Shown: piece after piece, positions 10,337 to 19,757 of the stretch
Numbering within the stretch: the stretch's first letter is position 1
Layout of the letters: each line of letters opens with the position of its first letter
Source: Humulus lupulus
Lineage: Eukaryota; Streptophyta; Magnoliopsida; Rosales; Cannabaceae
Direction: 5' to 3'
Assembly (NCBI RefSeq): GCF_963169125.1
Contig: NC_084795.1
Coordinates: 134,672,701 to 134,736,700 of the forward strand
DNA: 64,000 bases
Position numbers and translations under genes: made by a program
Notes under the pieces: generated by a model
Database searches by the model: none
What the model was told of the DNA's origin: nothing
Seen by the model: the letters and a program-made list of their open reading frames with translations, nothing else

Positions 10337-10764
10337 ACATGGAATCCGTCAATGTATTCGACATCTACAACACTCCTGAGGCTGCTGCGGCTCCCCCGAG
10401 CAAGAAGAAGACCAGCAAGAGACACCACGGGGAGATCAGCAAAGCACCTCAGGTGAAGAAGGATCGAAATGCAGGCCCTTCGGAGGATAGGCCCTCCATC
10501 ACCACAACTCCATCCTCTCCCCGCGAGCAGCAAACTTCTCCTGCTCCAGCCGGATCAACTCCACCTCCCGTGGCCCCGATCGACCAAGCTCAGCAGGCCG
10601 ATCCTGCTTCAACTGGGGGCGACATAACTGGTCGTGCCTTTAAATTGGACAAGGAGAAGGTCACTAAGATTGTGAAGCACAACCACTACCAAGAGTCAAT
10701 GGCTGCTACAGAGGCGATGGATGTAGACATGATCCTGAACCGCGCCCTAAACGAGTTCACCAGT
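10337..10764 (+). CDS. T2 antisense gene, exon 3
   Basis: An acceptor (TTTTTCAG) lies before 10337 and a GTCAGT donor after 10764, giving phase 0 at the 3' end. The exon reads a short conserved head (VFDIYNTPEA; T3 has IFDMYQAKEE), a long Lys/Pro/Ser-rich disordered middle, and a conserved tail (MDVDMILNRALNEF; T3 MSVDLILNRALNEI). It is open throughout. The middle has two basic clusters (SKKKTSKRHH, VKKDR). The pattern of conserved ends and variable middle is the same in T3. Confidence 0.72.
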
Positions 10765-10836
10765 GTCAGTCAACTTTTTCTGCGGAAACATGTCTTCTTT
10801 ATTTTATTGTTAGTCTAACTTCTACTTCGTCTGCAG

Positions 10837-11422
10837 GCCATGCTGACCCTCACTACCGACCATATCTGCTCGGGTGCTGTCACCGAGCAGGCCAGAACTT
10901 TGGAGCAACGACACCAGGATGAACTTCAAGCTGCCGAGGCAAAATATGCTGAACAACTGGCAGTGGTGGTTTAGGAAAAGGCCAAACTGGCTAAGGAGTT
11001 GGAGGAGAAGCAGAGGTCTCTGGAGAAATTTTGTGAGCAGAGGGACCAATTTAAGGAGTCCAACCGCTTCAACTTCTGCGCAACTCAATAGATCGAATTG
11101 GACTTGGGTGCGAGCAGGCAGGATCGAGGAGTTGGAGAAAACCAACACCGACAACTTGAAGAGGTACAAGAGCGCCACTCTTCGATGTTTCTATGATTTC
11201 TGGAAGCATAATCAGGGTGCCAACTTCGACTACCTTCCCTAGAATGCGAGAGACGCCGAGCTTGCTCGCTGCGCTGTTCAGTTGGCTGAGGAGGAAAGAT
11301 CAAGGGTTCCTGCTTCCCCTAAAATCTCGCTGGCCGCTGGGATGGATGGGGTAGACAATGAGGCTGCAAGCGTTCTCGATCAGAACCTTCCCCAAGACCC
11401 TCCGACTCCTCAGGATCCTTGA
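10837..11422 (+). pseudogene. T2 antisense gene, last exon: coiled coil, broken
   Basis: The exon follows a CTGCAG acceptor and is in phase with exon 3. The first 45 codons are a coiled coil, cut by TAG at 10972-10974 and again at 11089-11091. A +1 frame change follows between 11091 and 11110. After it comes the block LKRYKSATLRCFYDFWKHN, nearly identical to T3 (LERYKRTTLRCFYNFWKHN), then a charged tail with LARCAVQLAEEE, ending at TGA 11420-11422. The Cys-Phe-Tyr-Trp block is the most conserved part of this exon and is a good family signature. The copy is inactivated. Confidence 0.7.
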
Positions 11423-11692
11423 GCTCTTTAGTCCTTTCTGTTTATATTTCTTCTTTTTAGCTACACGACCTACGAGTCGTGATGTAAAGACAATATAATT
11501 TTTGTTTGTTGCATGGGCAGCTTTTACTTTTTTTTGAACAATTAAATCCAAGCAGCAACTGCTCGCGGTGTAAAAGGATTCGTTTTGATATTATAATATA
11601 TTTGCATATTATTATAACTTCTGTTCGCATGACCGAACTTAGCATAACACTTTGGTTTGATTTAACAAAATAACAAAATTTTGAAAAATACG
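11423..11692 (+). promoter_or_regulatory. 3' region of T2 antisense gene with two conserved hairpins
   Basis: Downstream of the stop codon two small hairpins are shared in position with T3. The first (11464-11481) pairs CACGAC with GTCGTG around a TACG loop. The second (11551-11563) pairs AGCAG with CTGCT around CAA. AT-rich sequence with several AATAAT/ATAATA motifs follows, a possible polyadenylation zone. This is where the antisense gene and gag-pol converge. Confidence 0.5.
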
Positions 11693-12180
11693 CTAAACCG
11701 CAAAGGGCCATGGACTCTGCATCTGTTTTAACTCATTGGAAGCTGCTCGTGGGATTTTAGAAAATCTCTGACACTCGTCACATCTCCGCATGAACTCCAT
11801 TGAGTCTTCATTCATGGTTGGCCAGAAATAGCCCTGCCTTAGGATCTTTTTTGACAGACTTTGCCCCCCAACGTGGTCCTCGCAAAAGCCTTCATGCACC
11901 TCTTTCATTAACTCTTTGGCTTTCTCCTTTGTAACACATCTGAGGAGTGACAGTGAGTATCCCCTTTGGTACAGGATCCCATCGATCAGGATATAACTAG
12001 CAGCTTGCCGCTGAAGGGTCCTGACTTTGTTTCTGTCTGCTGGTAGCACACCGCTTGACAAATACTCTACGAAAGGTGTCATCCATGTATCTGCCATCTA
12101 GATGACCAGAGTGGTTTCTGCTGCTTGGATGCTTGGTACTGATAATCGCTCGACTGGCACTATGTTCAGAGTATCAGCAT
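11693..12180 (-). pseudogene. T2 integrase, zinc-binding N-terminal domain only
   Basis: The frame 12097-11693 contains the HHCC zinc-binding domain: HEGFCEDH, then CDECQRFSKIPR. It begins with a linker (TWMTPFVEYLSSGVLPADRNKART) matching T3. It stops at 11693, right where the T3 integrase goes on into WEIDLIG and the DDE core. A comparison with T3 places the missing segment at its coordinates 35935-37218, so the catalytic core and C-terminal domain are deleted here. The remaining protein could not integrate DNA. Confidence 0.85.
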
Positions 12181-12262
12181 CCTTTACACTTGCCAACTTT
12201 GCCAAAGCGTCCGCGTTGGAATTCTGATCGCGAGGTACTTGTTGGAGATTGTATTTGTCGAA

Positions 12263-12718
12263 CTAGGCTAACAGATCATTTGCTGTGTTCAGATAGGCGA
12301 CCATTTTCAAACCTCGCACCTGGTACTCTCCCAATACTTGATTCACCACTAGCTGAGAATCACTATAGATGTCAAGCGCTTTTATGTTCATATCCTTGGC
12401 TAACCGCAGTTCAGCGAGTAACGCTTCATATTCAGCCTCATTGTTAGAAGCAGTGAAGTCAAATCTAATTGCACAGTGAAATCGATGTCCTTCTGGCGTT
12501 ATCAATATCATTCCTGCTCATGCGTGGGATTCGTTGGATGAACCGTCTGTGAACAACTTCCACGAGGGTGCTTGGATTTGACACTCAGGCTCACTGGGCT
12601 CTTCAGTCTGCTCACCACCCACGAGCTCTGTGAATTTGGCGATGAAGTCAGCCAAGGCTTGTCCTTTTATCGCTGCTCGCGGCAAGTAAGATATGTCGAA
12701 CTACCCGAGTTCGACTGC
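12263..12718 (-). pseudogene. T2 archaeal-type (second) RNase H
   Basis: The frame 12511-12263 carries the conserved core NNEAEYEALLAELRLAKDMNIKALDIYSDSQLVVNQV, the signature of the additional RNase H that follows the ordinary one in the Tat lineage. Acidic residues are visible (Glu in NNEAEYEAL, Asp in YSDSQLV). The domain begins further right (to about 12718) in another frame after stops, so the copy is broken. It sits between the classical RNase H and integrase, as expected. Confidence 0.8.
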
Positions 12719-12934
12719 CTACTTTAGTAATCTTCCTGCAACTTCTGGCTTTTGCAGGACTTGCCGAAGAGGCTGGTCGGTCAATACCGTAATTGGATGA
12801 GCTTGGAAGTAAGGCCGCAGCTTCCTAAAGGCCAAAACTAAACAATAGGCTAACCTTTCGATGGGGGGATACCTCAATTCTGCTCCGATCAACCTTTTGC
12901 TTACATAATAGACAACCTTTTGCACACCTTCTTA
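12719..12934 (-). pseudogene. T2 classical gypsy RNase H (partial)
   Basis: The frame 12925-12719 shows KVVYYVSKRLIGAELRYPPIERLAYCLVLAFRKLRPYFQAHPITVLTDQPLRQVL, the middle of the RNase H attached to gypsy reverse transcriptase. It is separated from the RT frame by a stop near 12930. Both the Glu of the YPPIERL block and the Asp of VLTDQPL are present. The copy is degenerate but recognisable. Confidence 0.8.
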
Positions 12935-13942
12935 TTATCTTACAAGAACAGCACTAGCAGCGTAATCCGTGATTGCCAGGTAGATGAACAAAGTCTCTTT
13001 GTCGACCGGCTTTGACAGGATGGGTGGTTGTGCCATATGCATTTTTAGTGCTTGAAAAGCCTGTTCGCACTCATCTGTCCATTCAAATTTCTTATTGTCT
13101 CTGAGTAGATTGAAAAATGGGACGCATTTGTCTGTCGATTTCCAAATGAATCTACTGAGAGCAGCAATCCTTCCGGTCAGGCTTTGGACATCTTTAATCT
13201 TCACTGGCAACTTCATCTCGATCAGGGCTTTTATTTTCTCGGGATTAGCTTCAATTCCTCTTGAGTTAACTATAAATCCCAAGAACTTCCCTGATCCAAC
13301 TCCGAAGGAGCATTTAAGGGGATTTAACTTCATCCTATATTTATTCAGGACGTTGAAGCATTCTTGCAAATCCCTTACATACCCTTCTGCTTTCTTCGAC
13401 TTAACCAGCATGTCGTCGACGTAAACCTCCATGTTTGTGCCGATCAGCTCCTTGAACATGTGGTTGACGAGTCTCTGGTAAGTCGCACCGGCATTTTTCA
13501 AACTGAAGGGTATCACCTTGTAACAGTAGAGCCCTGTATCAGTTCGAAAACTAGTGTGATCCTCATCAGGGGGATGCATACTGATTTGATTATACCCAGA
13601 GTATGCATCCATGAATGAGAGGATCTTGTGCCCTGCAGTGGCATCGACCAGATGGTCGATCCTCGGGAGTGGGAAACAGTCTTTGGGGCAGGCTTTATTT
13701 AGGTCTGTAAAATCCACGCATGTACGCCACTTGCCATTCGGCTTGGGCACGAGTACGGGATTAGAGACCCACAATGGATAAAACGCCACCCTGATGAACT
13801 TATTCTCCTTCAGCTTCTCGACTTCCTCTTTCAAGGCCTTTAATCTGTCTTTGTCGAGTAGCCTTCTTTTTTGTTGCACTGGTGGAAAGATTTTGTCGAT
13901 GTTAAGGACATGGCTGATGACTGCAAGATCTATCCCGACCAT
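12935..13942 (-). CDS. T2 reverse transcriptase domain (335 codons open)
   Basis: This copies the RNA genome into DNA. Visible motifs in order: LVPKPNGKWRTCVDFTDLNKACPKDCFPLPRID, then SFMDAYSGYNQI with the first catalytic Asp, then PFSLKNAGATYQRLVNHMF, then EVYVDDMLVKSK with the YVDD catalytic pair, then LKCSFGVGSGKFLGF and the thumb with SLTGRIAALSRFI. All three catalytic aspartates are present. The frame is open for 335 codons but upstream and downstream pol frames are broken, so it is an intact domain inside a dead polyprotein. K-A-C-P-K-D and GHKILSFMDAY are typical of the Tat/Athila side of plant gypsy elements. Confidence 0.9.
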   Translation of the reverse strand: MVGIDLAVISHVLNIDKIFPPVQQKRRLLDKDRLKALKEEVEKLKENKFIRVAFYPLWVSNPVLVPKPNGKWRTCVDFTDLNKACPKDCFPLPRIDHLVDATAGHKILSFMDAYSGYNQISMHPPDEDHTSFRTDTGLYCYKVIPFSLKNAGATYQRLVNHMFKELIGTNMEVYVDDMLVKSKKAEGYVRDLQECFNVLNKYRMKLNPLKCSFGVGSGKFLGFIVNSRGIEANPEKIKALIEMKLPVKIKDVQSLTGRIAALSRFIWKSTDKCVPFFNLLRDNKKFEWTDECEQAFQALKMHMAQPPILSKPVDKETLFIYLAITDYAASAVLVR

Positions 13943-14188
13943 GTCTTTATGCGACTAGGCAAAGATATCCTAGTTCTTCCTTAAGAACTCCACCAGTGCT
14001 TGTTTTGTTGTTGTCTCTAAGTTTTTATTGACTTTCACAACTCTGGTCGGATTTTCCTCATCGAGTTGGACCTCTTCAAAGTCCTTGATGGGTCCTACTT
14101 CTTCTTCAAAATCCCCAAAGCGAGGATCTAAGTCTCTATCCTCACGTTGGGCTACGCCCTATTTGGTGAGATTATCACCTGAGCGGGC

Positions 14189-14882
14189 TTAAACATCAGT
14201 TGCCATATGCAGCTCCTTCCCAGTCTCGATACACCCTTCTTTGCCTTGGTGATTGAGGCATTGTAGCACTCTCTCGCTTCCCTCTGGTTTCCCAACACGC
14301 ATCCTATCCCTGTGTCCGTTGGGAATTTCATGGCGAGGTGCCATATAGAAGTGACGGCTCACAGGTCGACTAGAATTGGTCTCCCTATCACAACATTGTA
14401 CGCTGAAGGACAATCAACTACTATAAAAGTAGTGAGTAATGTCCTGTTACCAGGCGTAGTGCCTGCTGTGACTGGGAGTCTAATCGACCCTACTGGGGTG
14501 AGCCCTTCTCCGGAAAAACCATAAATGGTTTGGTTGCACGGTTCTAGGTCCTTCACGGACAACTTCATCCTTTCTAGTGAGGACTTATATAGGATGTTGA
14601 CCAAACTTCCTGTATCGACCAACACCCTTTTCACCATCATGTTCGCGATCTGTACGTCACAACCAGCGGATCGGAGTGTGGGAATCGCACGTGCTGGGCG
14701 TCATTGTCAGAGAAGGTGATCAGTTCCTCCTCTGTTTGAGCCTTTTTTGGTGCACGATCCTCGACACTCATCATCTCGATGTCCTGGTCGTGGCGCAGGG
14801 TCCGAGCATATCGTTCCCTCGCTTTCCCACTATCTCCTGCAAGATGTGGGCCTCTGCAGATGGTGAGTAGGGTACCTGCCAT
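14189..14882 (-). pseudogene. T2 aspartic protease region
   Basis: The frame 14640-14359 contains RVLVDTGSLVNILY, the DTG active site of the retropepsin-like protease, followed by VVDCPSAYNVVIGRP, the usual downstream block. An upstream frame (14882-14637) has FSDNDAQHVRFPHSDPLVV, part of the same reading after a frame change. The sequence then changes frame again after 14359. The enzyme would process Gag-Pol. The catalytic site is intact but the domain is split over frames. Confidence 0.8.
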
Positions 14883-14989
14883 GGGAGCTGGCTGTAAAGG
14901 TGGCGAGCGTTGGCATGCAGGCGCTGACTCGTTGCCAACTTGAGCATCTCACTGAGAACCTCCTGCGGCTCGTACATATCTTCTTAAAA

Positions 14990-17075
14990 ATCCATGTCTT
15001 ATCAGGAACTCAATTTCGTCCTTCAGCTGGTTACACTCATTAGTATCGTGCCCGTAGTCGTTATGAAAATGACAGAACTTTGTTGAATATCTCTTGGAGA
15101 TATCTTTCCTTATTGGTGCGGGTCATTTGTAGGGCACGCTCGAGCTGGTCGCCTGGTAAACCTCGACTCAACTTTCAACAAGGGAAGTGTAATTGGTGAA
15201 TCTCGGTTCATACCGATTACCTTTGGGGTGCTTACTCTCGAAGGTCGAGGGTTCGTTGCTTGCCCGCTTTGCACCATTCTTACCATTTCCATTCCCGTTG
15301 CCTTTGCCATTGCCATTGGGCTTTGACCCATTGGCGGCTTTGGCGGGTTCTTCCTTGGGCCCCTTGTCTTTTGCTAGCGATTTCCCTTCGTTGGAAATCG
15401 CATCCTTGAGCTTGATGTATCGATCAGCTCGATCTAAAAGCTCTTGGGGTACTTTTAACCCCATGCTTTCTGAGGCTACTCCAGAGGGGAGAATGACGCC
15501 TAACCCCGGCAGTTAGGGCCATCATCTTGCGTTCATCGCCCACAGTCTTGGCTCCTGCTGCGGCTCACATGAAGCGCTGAATGTATTCCTTCAAGGGCTC
15601 CCCCTCTTTCTGGCGTATCTCGACCAGTTGGTTCGCGTCAGTGGGGTGCACATGACTCGCATAGAACTGTCCGTAAAACTCCTTCACGAACATTTCCCAG
15701 GATACTATACTTGCAGGTGGGAACTTAAAGAACCACTCCTGGGCGGCATTAGAAAGTGTCACTGGGAAGATCCTGCAGCGAGCATCTTCAGAGAATTTCT
15801 AAATGTCAATTTGTATTTAAAACTTGTTGACATGAGATCCTGGGTTTCCATACCCGTCGAAATTTGGCAGTGTCGACATCTTGAACTTACTGGGGGTTTC
15901 TGCTACAACAATCCTTTGTACGAAAGGGGTGCCTCTCCTCCGATTGTACTCAATGTGTGATGTCCGCCCCCCGACCAACTGCTGCACAGCCTGGTTCAGG
16001 GCATCGATTTGAGCCTGCACGGCTTCTGGGATTGCTGGGGCCTCTGGTGCCGGGGGAATGTACTCATCATGCCTTTCCCGGCCGTCGTTGAGTACATCCC
16101 TCACGTCGTCGTCTCTTTGACGCTGCTCGCTGGCTCCGAGGCGACTAAAGACATTATTCTGCCTGGGCTCCCCCCAGCGTTACGACCTGCTGGTCGGTCT
16201 TCTCTAGGTGGGGGGCTCCTACCTCCACCTCTCTCTTCATCCCTCCGACCAGCATTTCCTCTGCTTGAGTCGGATTCATTGTAGCCATGGCCATCTCTGA
16301 ACCATGGCTGGCTATGGTGAGACCGACTATTCCCTATGTTGCCTCATTGGGTTGGCATTTTCCGAGCATTAGAGGGAGGCCTGTGTTGGTCGGTGGGTCC
16401 CCGTACATTTTCATGCCATGGGGGGCCCCTGACCACAGAGCCTGCCTCTGAGTTCCTCCTGTTGGCAAAAGGACGCTGCCCCCTGCTCAGTGGATGCGAC
16501 TCTTCACCCCCTAGGCGTCTAGGGCTGCGAGGCTGTTGCCCGGCCTTATGATGGGTCGGGCGCCGGGGATTGCCTCGACCAGCCTGAGATGGAGGCTGCG
16601 TCTTAGGATCCCTAGGTGGGACATCATTTTGAGGCATAGGTGGCTGCTCCGACCTCTGATGGCTTATTGGATGGAGTGGAGGACTAGGATTGGGGCCCCT
16701 TTGAGGTGGCTCGCTTGGCGGCTGATCTGGCTAGGAGGCTAGCGCTGCCTGATTCCTAGCCAACTGGATGGCAGCTTCAAGGGCTGCCATGGCATCCCTC
16801 TGCTGATGGTCCATCTCCGCCTGCCACTCGCTCAACTCCTGGCGCTGGCGCTCTATCTCCCTTTGCTGCGACGCCATTATTTCGGCAGCATTCTCTCGGT
16901 TGGTCCTCAGACTGGCCAACTCATCCTGCAACACCCCCAGCGTTCTCTTTAGGATCTCAGAATCCAACTCCTCCTCATCAAACTCCAAATGAGGTTCGTC
17001 TTCAGCCACATTTGGGGGAGGAGGCTGGGATAGTGCGGCGGTAGCCTGTCTAGTGTTCTTGGTAGTTTTCGCCAT
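14990..17075 (-). pseudogene. T2 gag (capsid, nucleocapsid), broken
   Basis: The start is the ATG at 17075, 20 bases from the primer-binding site. The N-terminal part (17075-16731) is Pro-rich then coiled coil (RENAAEIMASQQREIERQRQ). It ends in a TAG where T3 reads on. A disordered Arg/Pro-rich part follows (16637-16344), then the capsid block (16104-15565) with NAAQEWFFKFPPASIVSWEMFVKEFYGQF and RQKEGEPLKEYIQRF, then a Gly-Asn-Lys-rich stretch (15464-15168). A zinc finger CHFHNDYGHDTNEC lies near 15040-15070. Several stops and frame changes break it. The T3 gag supplies the alignment that identifies the breaks. Confidence 0.8.
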
Positions 17076-17094
17076 TAGATCTTCTTGAGTTCAA

Positions 17095-17112
17095 CTCTCA
17101 ATGAAAGCACCA
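17095..17112 (-). promoter_or_regulatory. T2 primer-binding site
   Basis: On the minus strand, three bases after the 5' LTR, lies TGGTGCTTTCATTGAGAG. The same sequence occurs at the same place in T3. TGG at its start fits a tRNA CCA end. I did not assign the tRNA. Confidence 0.7.
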
Positions 17113-17115
17113 TAA

Positions 17116-17670
17116 TGTGACCCTCGTTTTGGTCAATGACACGGAGTCAAGAAAACGACAGAAAAATAGTACAAAGCTTGAGAAAACGATCTAATGGGAA
17201 ATAAAGAACACAAAGAATTATAGTGGTTCGACCCCAGTGATTGGTAATGACCTACGTCCACTTTATACTATTATTAATATTGAGCTTCAAAGGTGTGATC
17301 AAAGAACTAGGGTTCCTGAGTTTCACAGACCTTAGAAGGAGAAAATAATACAAACGATGGATAATAGTAGTGTAATTCGAAAAAAGGTCAAAAGATCCCT
17401 CCTTGAGCTATTTCTTGTATATTTATAGACTCAAGGAGGGTTAAATGAATCAATTAATAATATCTTTCCTTAATGAATGGATATTCATCTCATAATGAGG
17501 AGATATTCTCGGATATCACTACAACTGTACATATTTATTCATAAATAAACGGAGTATACGACCAGGCTGGTCGTATATAAAACTTGAACCTCTCATACAG
17601 AAATATCTCTGGTCGATAGGCGAGCAGCATCTCTGCCACGTCATCAATAGCTGTTTTTTTTGGGTAAACA
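17116..17670 (-). repeat. T2 5' LTR (555 bp)
   Basis: Partner of 7400-7975. The minus-strand TATA box is at 17420-17427. An intact 23-bp palindrome is at 17555-17577, arms TATACGACCAG and CTGGTCGTATA around a single G. The LTR lost one T at its end (TGTGACC against TGTTGACC). Confidence 0.9.
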
Positions 17671-17675
17671 TGACT

Positions 17676-18781
17676 CTTTTACACGCCAACTAGAGTGCAT
17701 GCATTGTAGTTGGCGTGTAACACATCCTTGATTTCAGGGATGTGTTCCAACCATTTTCTTTTAATTATTATTTATTCAATAATATCTAAACCTGATAACT
17801 TATTTATCAGATTAATTAAAGAATAAATATCATTTCAAATTCAAATCCAATTTGAATTATCAGAAATTTATTTTCACGTTATTTAAATAAATAAACATAA
17901 TTAATTCAAAATTAATTATCTTAATTATTTAAATGCTATTTTTGAAAATACCAAAATAATTTTTGAAAAATATAATTAATTTGTCTCAATTAATTATTTG
18001 ACCCTGAAGAACAAATTTCTTCCAAATTTGCCATTATCCGGATTTTTCCCAATTTCAACTCTTACCTTGAATAGTGTTGATAGAACCATCTCAGGGACCT
18101 ATGGACTTATAATTTCATGCTCCAATAAATTTAGATAATTAATTAAAATATTTAATATAATAGTCTTAATTTATTAATCTCAATACTATTCCACTAAAAA
18201 TATGAGACTACACTCTTTTAATTATAGAAATATATTTATTTAGTACTTTTAAAACATAAAAGTGTCCATCGATTTAATCACTACATAAAATTTAATCATC
18301 ATAGTAGTTCATAATAACTTCAGGATTGAGATTAATATGTATATGATCATCTTACTGATATGTTTAATTAATACTCATAAAGTAAACATTATTAATAAGT
18401 ATTAATAACATATCAAGTCCCATTCATGTATAACTACTTTATACAAAGTACTTCCACTAAGATATCCTACTACATCAGTAATCCGGATATAGATTACATG
18501 TATTCATAATACTAGTGAACCGTACTTACAGTATTTAATCCAAAGATTCCACATAACTTTGTTTTACTACGAACTATTTAAATTCGTTCCCTACAATCTT
18601 AACCATCTCGTACCAATACAAGATTGTAGTCACAATAACGAATTTGGAAATTTTCTGATATTCATATAATATTATTCTAATAATAATTATAAACAAACAA
18701 TATATGCAAAAATTCATTCCAATTATTTATTTCATAAAATATTGTTCAAAACATATGCTTTAAAGGGTGATATTCCCAACA
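17676..18781 (-). repeat. copia 3' LTR, inner part (U3 side), with two strong hairpins
   Basis: This AT-rich continuation of the copia LTR ends CCCAACA next to the copia polypurine tract. At 17679-17720 is a perfect 13-bp inverted repeat (TTACACGCCAACT / AGTTGGCGTGTAA) with a 16-base loop holding TGCATGCA. At 17719-17746 is a second perfect 9-bp inverted repeat (AACACATCC / GGATGTGTT). The remainder shows no coding potential. Confidence 0.65.
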
Positions 18782-19662
18782 ATCTCCCACTTGCCCTAAA
18801 GAAAATGAGGCATCTCTCTCAAACCCATATTGCTAACATGATCTTTAAAAGACTTGGTAGACAAAGTCATAGTAAAATGATCAGCAAGGTTATATTCTGA
18901 AGTTATCTTCATAACTGCTACATCTCCTTTGTGAACAATATCTCTGATCAAGTGATATTTCCATTCAATATGCTTTCCTCTCTTATGAATTCTTGGTTCC
19001 TTCAAGTTAGCTACTGTCCCACTGTTGTCACAGTATAGGACAAGTGGCTTATTCATATCTAGAACAATTTCCAGATCCGAATAGAACTTCTATAGCCACA
19101 AAGCCTCCTTAGCTGCTACACAAGCCGCAATGTACTCGACTTCCATGGTAGAATTTGCGATACCAGTTTGTTTAATACTATGCCAGACCAAAGCTCCTCC
19201 ACCAAGTGTGAACACTGATCCAAAAGTCAATTTCTAACTATCTTTGTTTGATTGAAAATCAGAATCAGTGTATCCAGTGGGGTTCAGGTCACCACTTGAA
19301 TATACAAGCATATATTCTATAGTTTTCCGAAGATACTTGAGAATATTCTTTACTGCAATCCCATGACTCAATCCAAGATTGGATTGATAATGACTGACTA
19401 TCCCTAATGCATAACAAATGTTAGGTCTTGTACACAACATGTCATACATTAGAATGCCTACCAAAGAGGCATAGGGATATTGTCTCATATCCTCTTCTAC
19501 TTGAGGTTTTTTAGGACACTCCTCTTTAGAAAGGATAATTCCATGACGAGTTGGCATATCACCCTTCTTGGAATTTTGCATACCGAATCCCTCTAGTACC
19601 TTATCTATATAAGTAGTTTGAGACAGAGCCAAAACTTTGTTCTAACGATCCCGAAGGATCTT
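18782..19662 (-). pseudogene. copia polypurine tract, RNase H and end of reverse transcriptase
   Basis: Next to the LTR the minus strand reads TTAGGGCAAGTGGGAGAT, the typical copia polypurine tract. The frame 19056-18796 is the C-terminal RNase H (LVLYCDNSGTVANLKEPRIHKRGKHIEWKYHLIRD, then YNLADHFT). The frame 19632-19234 is the end of RT and start of RNase H (TYIDKVLEGFGMQNSKKGDMPT, YASLVGILMYDMLCTRPNICYALGIVSHYQSNLG). These blocks match the TNT1-94 type of plant copia polyproteins. A stop lies at the 19632 end and there are frame breaks between the two pieces. The fragment is cut at 19662 by the insertion of BL. Confidence 0.9.
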
Positions 19663-19757
19663 TGTATCGTCCCAAATTTGCTAATAAGGCTTAGTGTCTT
19701 GATTAGCATGTTGGAAGGGCATAAATGAATTTATATGTGAATTTAATTGAATATATG
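19663..19757. repeat. BL: broken gypsy LTR, first 95 bases
   Basis: It starts TGTATCGTCCCAAATTTGC and is close to the start of S2 (TGTAACGATCCAAAATTAC), sharing CTAATAAGGCTTA. It is inserted in copia pol and is interrupted at 19757 by TD. Confidence 0.65.

Larger units (their letters stand above)
7400..17670 (-). mobile_element. T2: Tat-lineage Ty3/gypsy element with antisense gene, integrase core lost
   Basis: A complete LTR-to-LTR element of 10,271 bp in minus orientation. Order in its own direction: 5' LTR, primer-binding site, gag, protease, reverse transcriptase, RNase H, a second archaeal-type RNase H, start of integrase, then an opposite-strand gene, polypurine tract and 3' LTR. The dual RNase H marks the Tat lineage. 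The flanks are GGACT and TGACT, a target-site duplication with one mismatch. The LTRs differ at many positions and by small indels, so it is clearly older than T3. Relative to T3 about 1.3 kb is missing between 11690 and the integrase zinc-binding domain, removing the integrase catalytic core. Gag and pol carry further stops, so it cannot move on its own. Confidence 0.9.
6883..19662 (-). mobile_element. Remnant Ty1/copia element (3' LTR plus end of pol), split by T2
   Basis: A minus-strand copia element is represented by its 3' LTR in two pieces (6883-7399 and 17676-18781), its polypurine tract and the end of pol. The LTR ends TGTTGGG and CCCAACA form an inverted pair across the T2 insertion. 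The pol fragment stops abruptly at 19662, where the broken LTR BL begins, so the 5' two thirds of the element are gone from the window. No target-site duplication can be tested. Confidence 0.75.
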
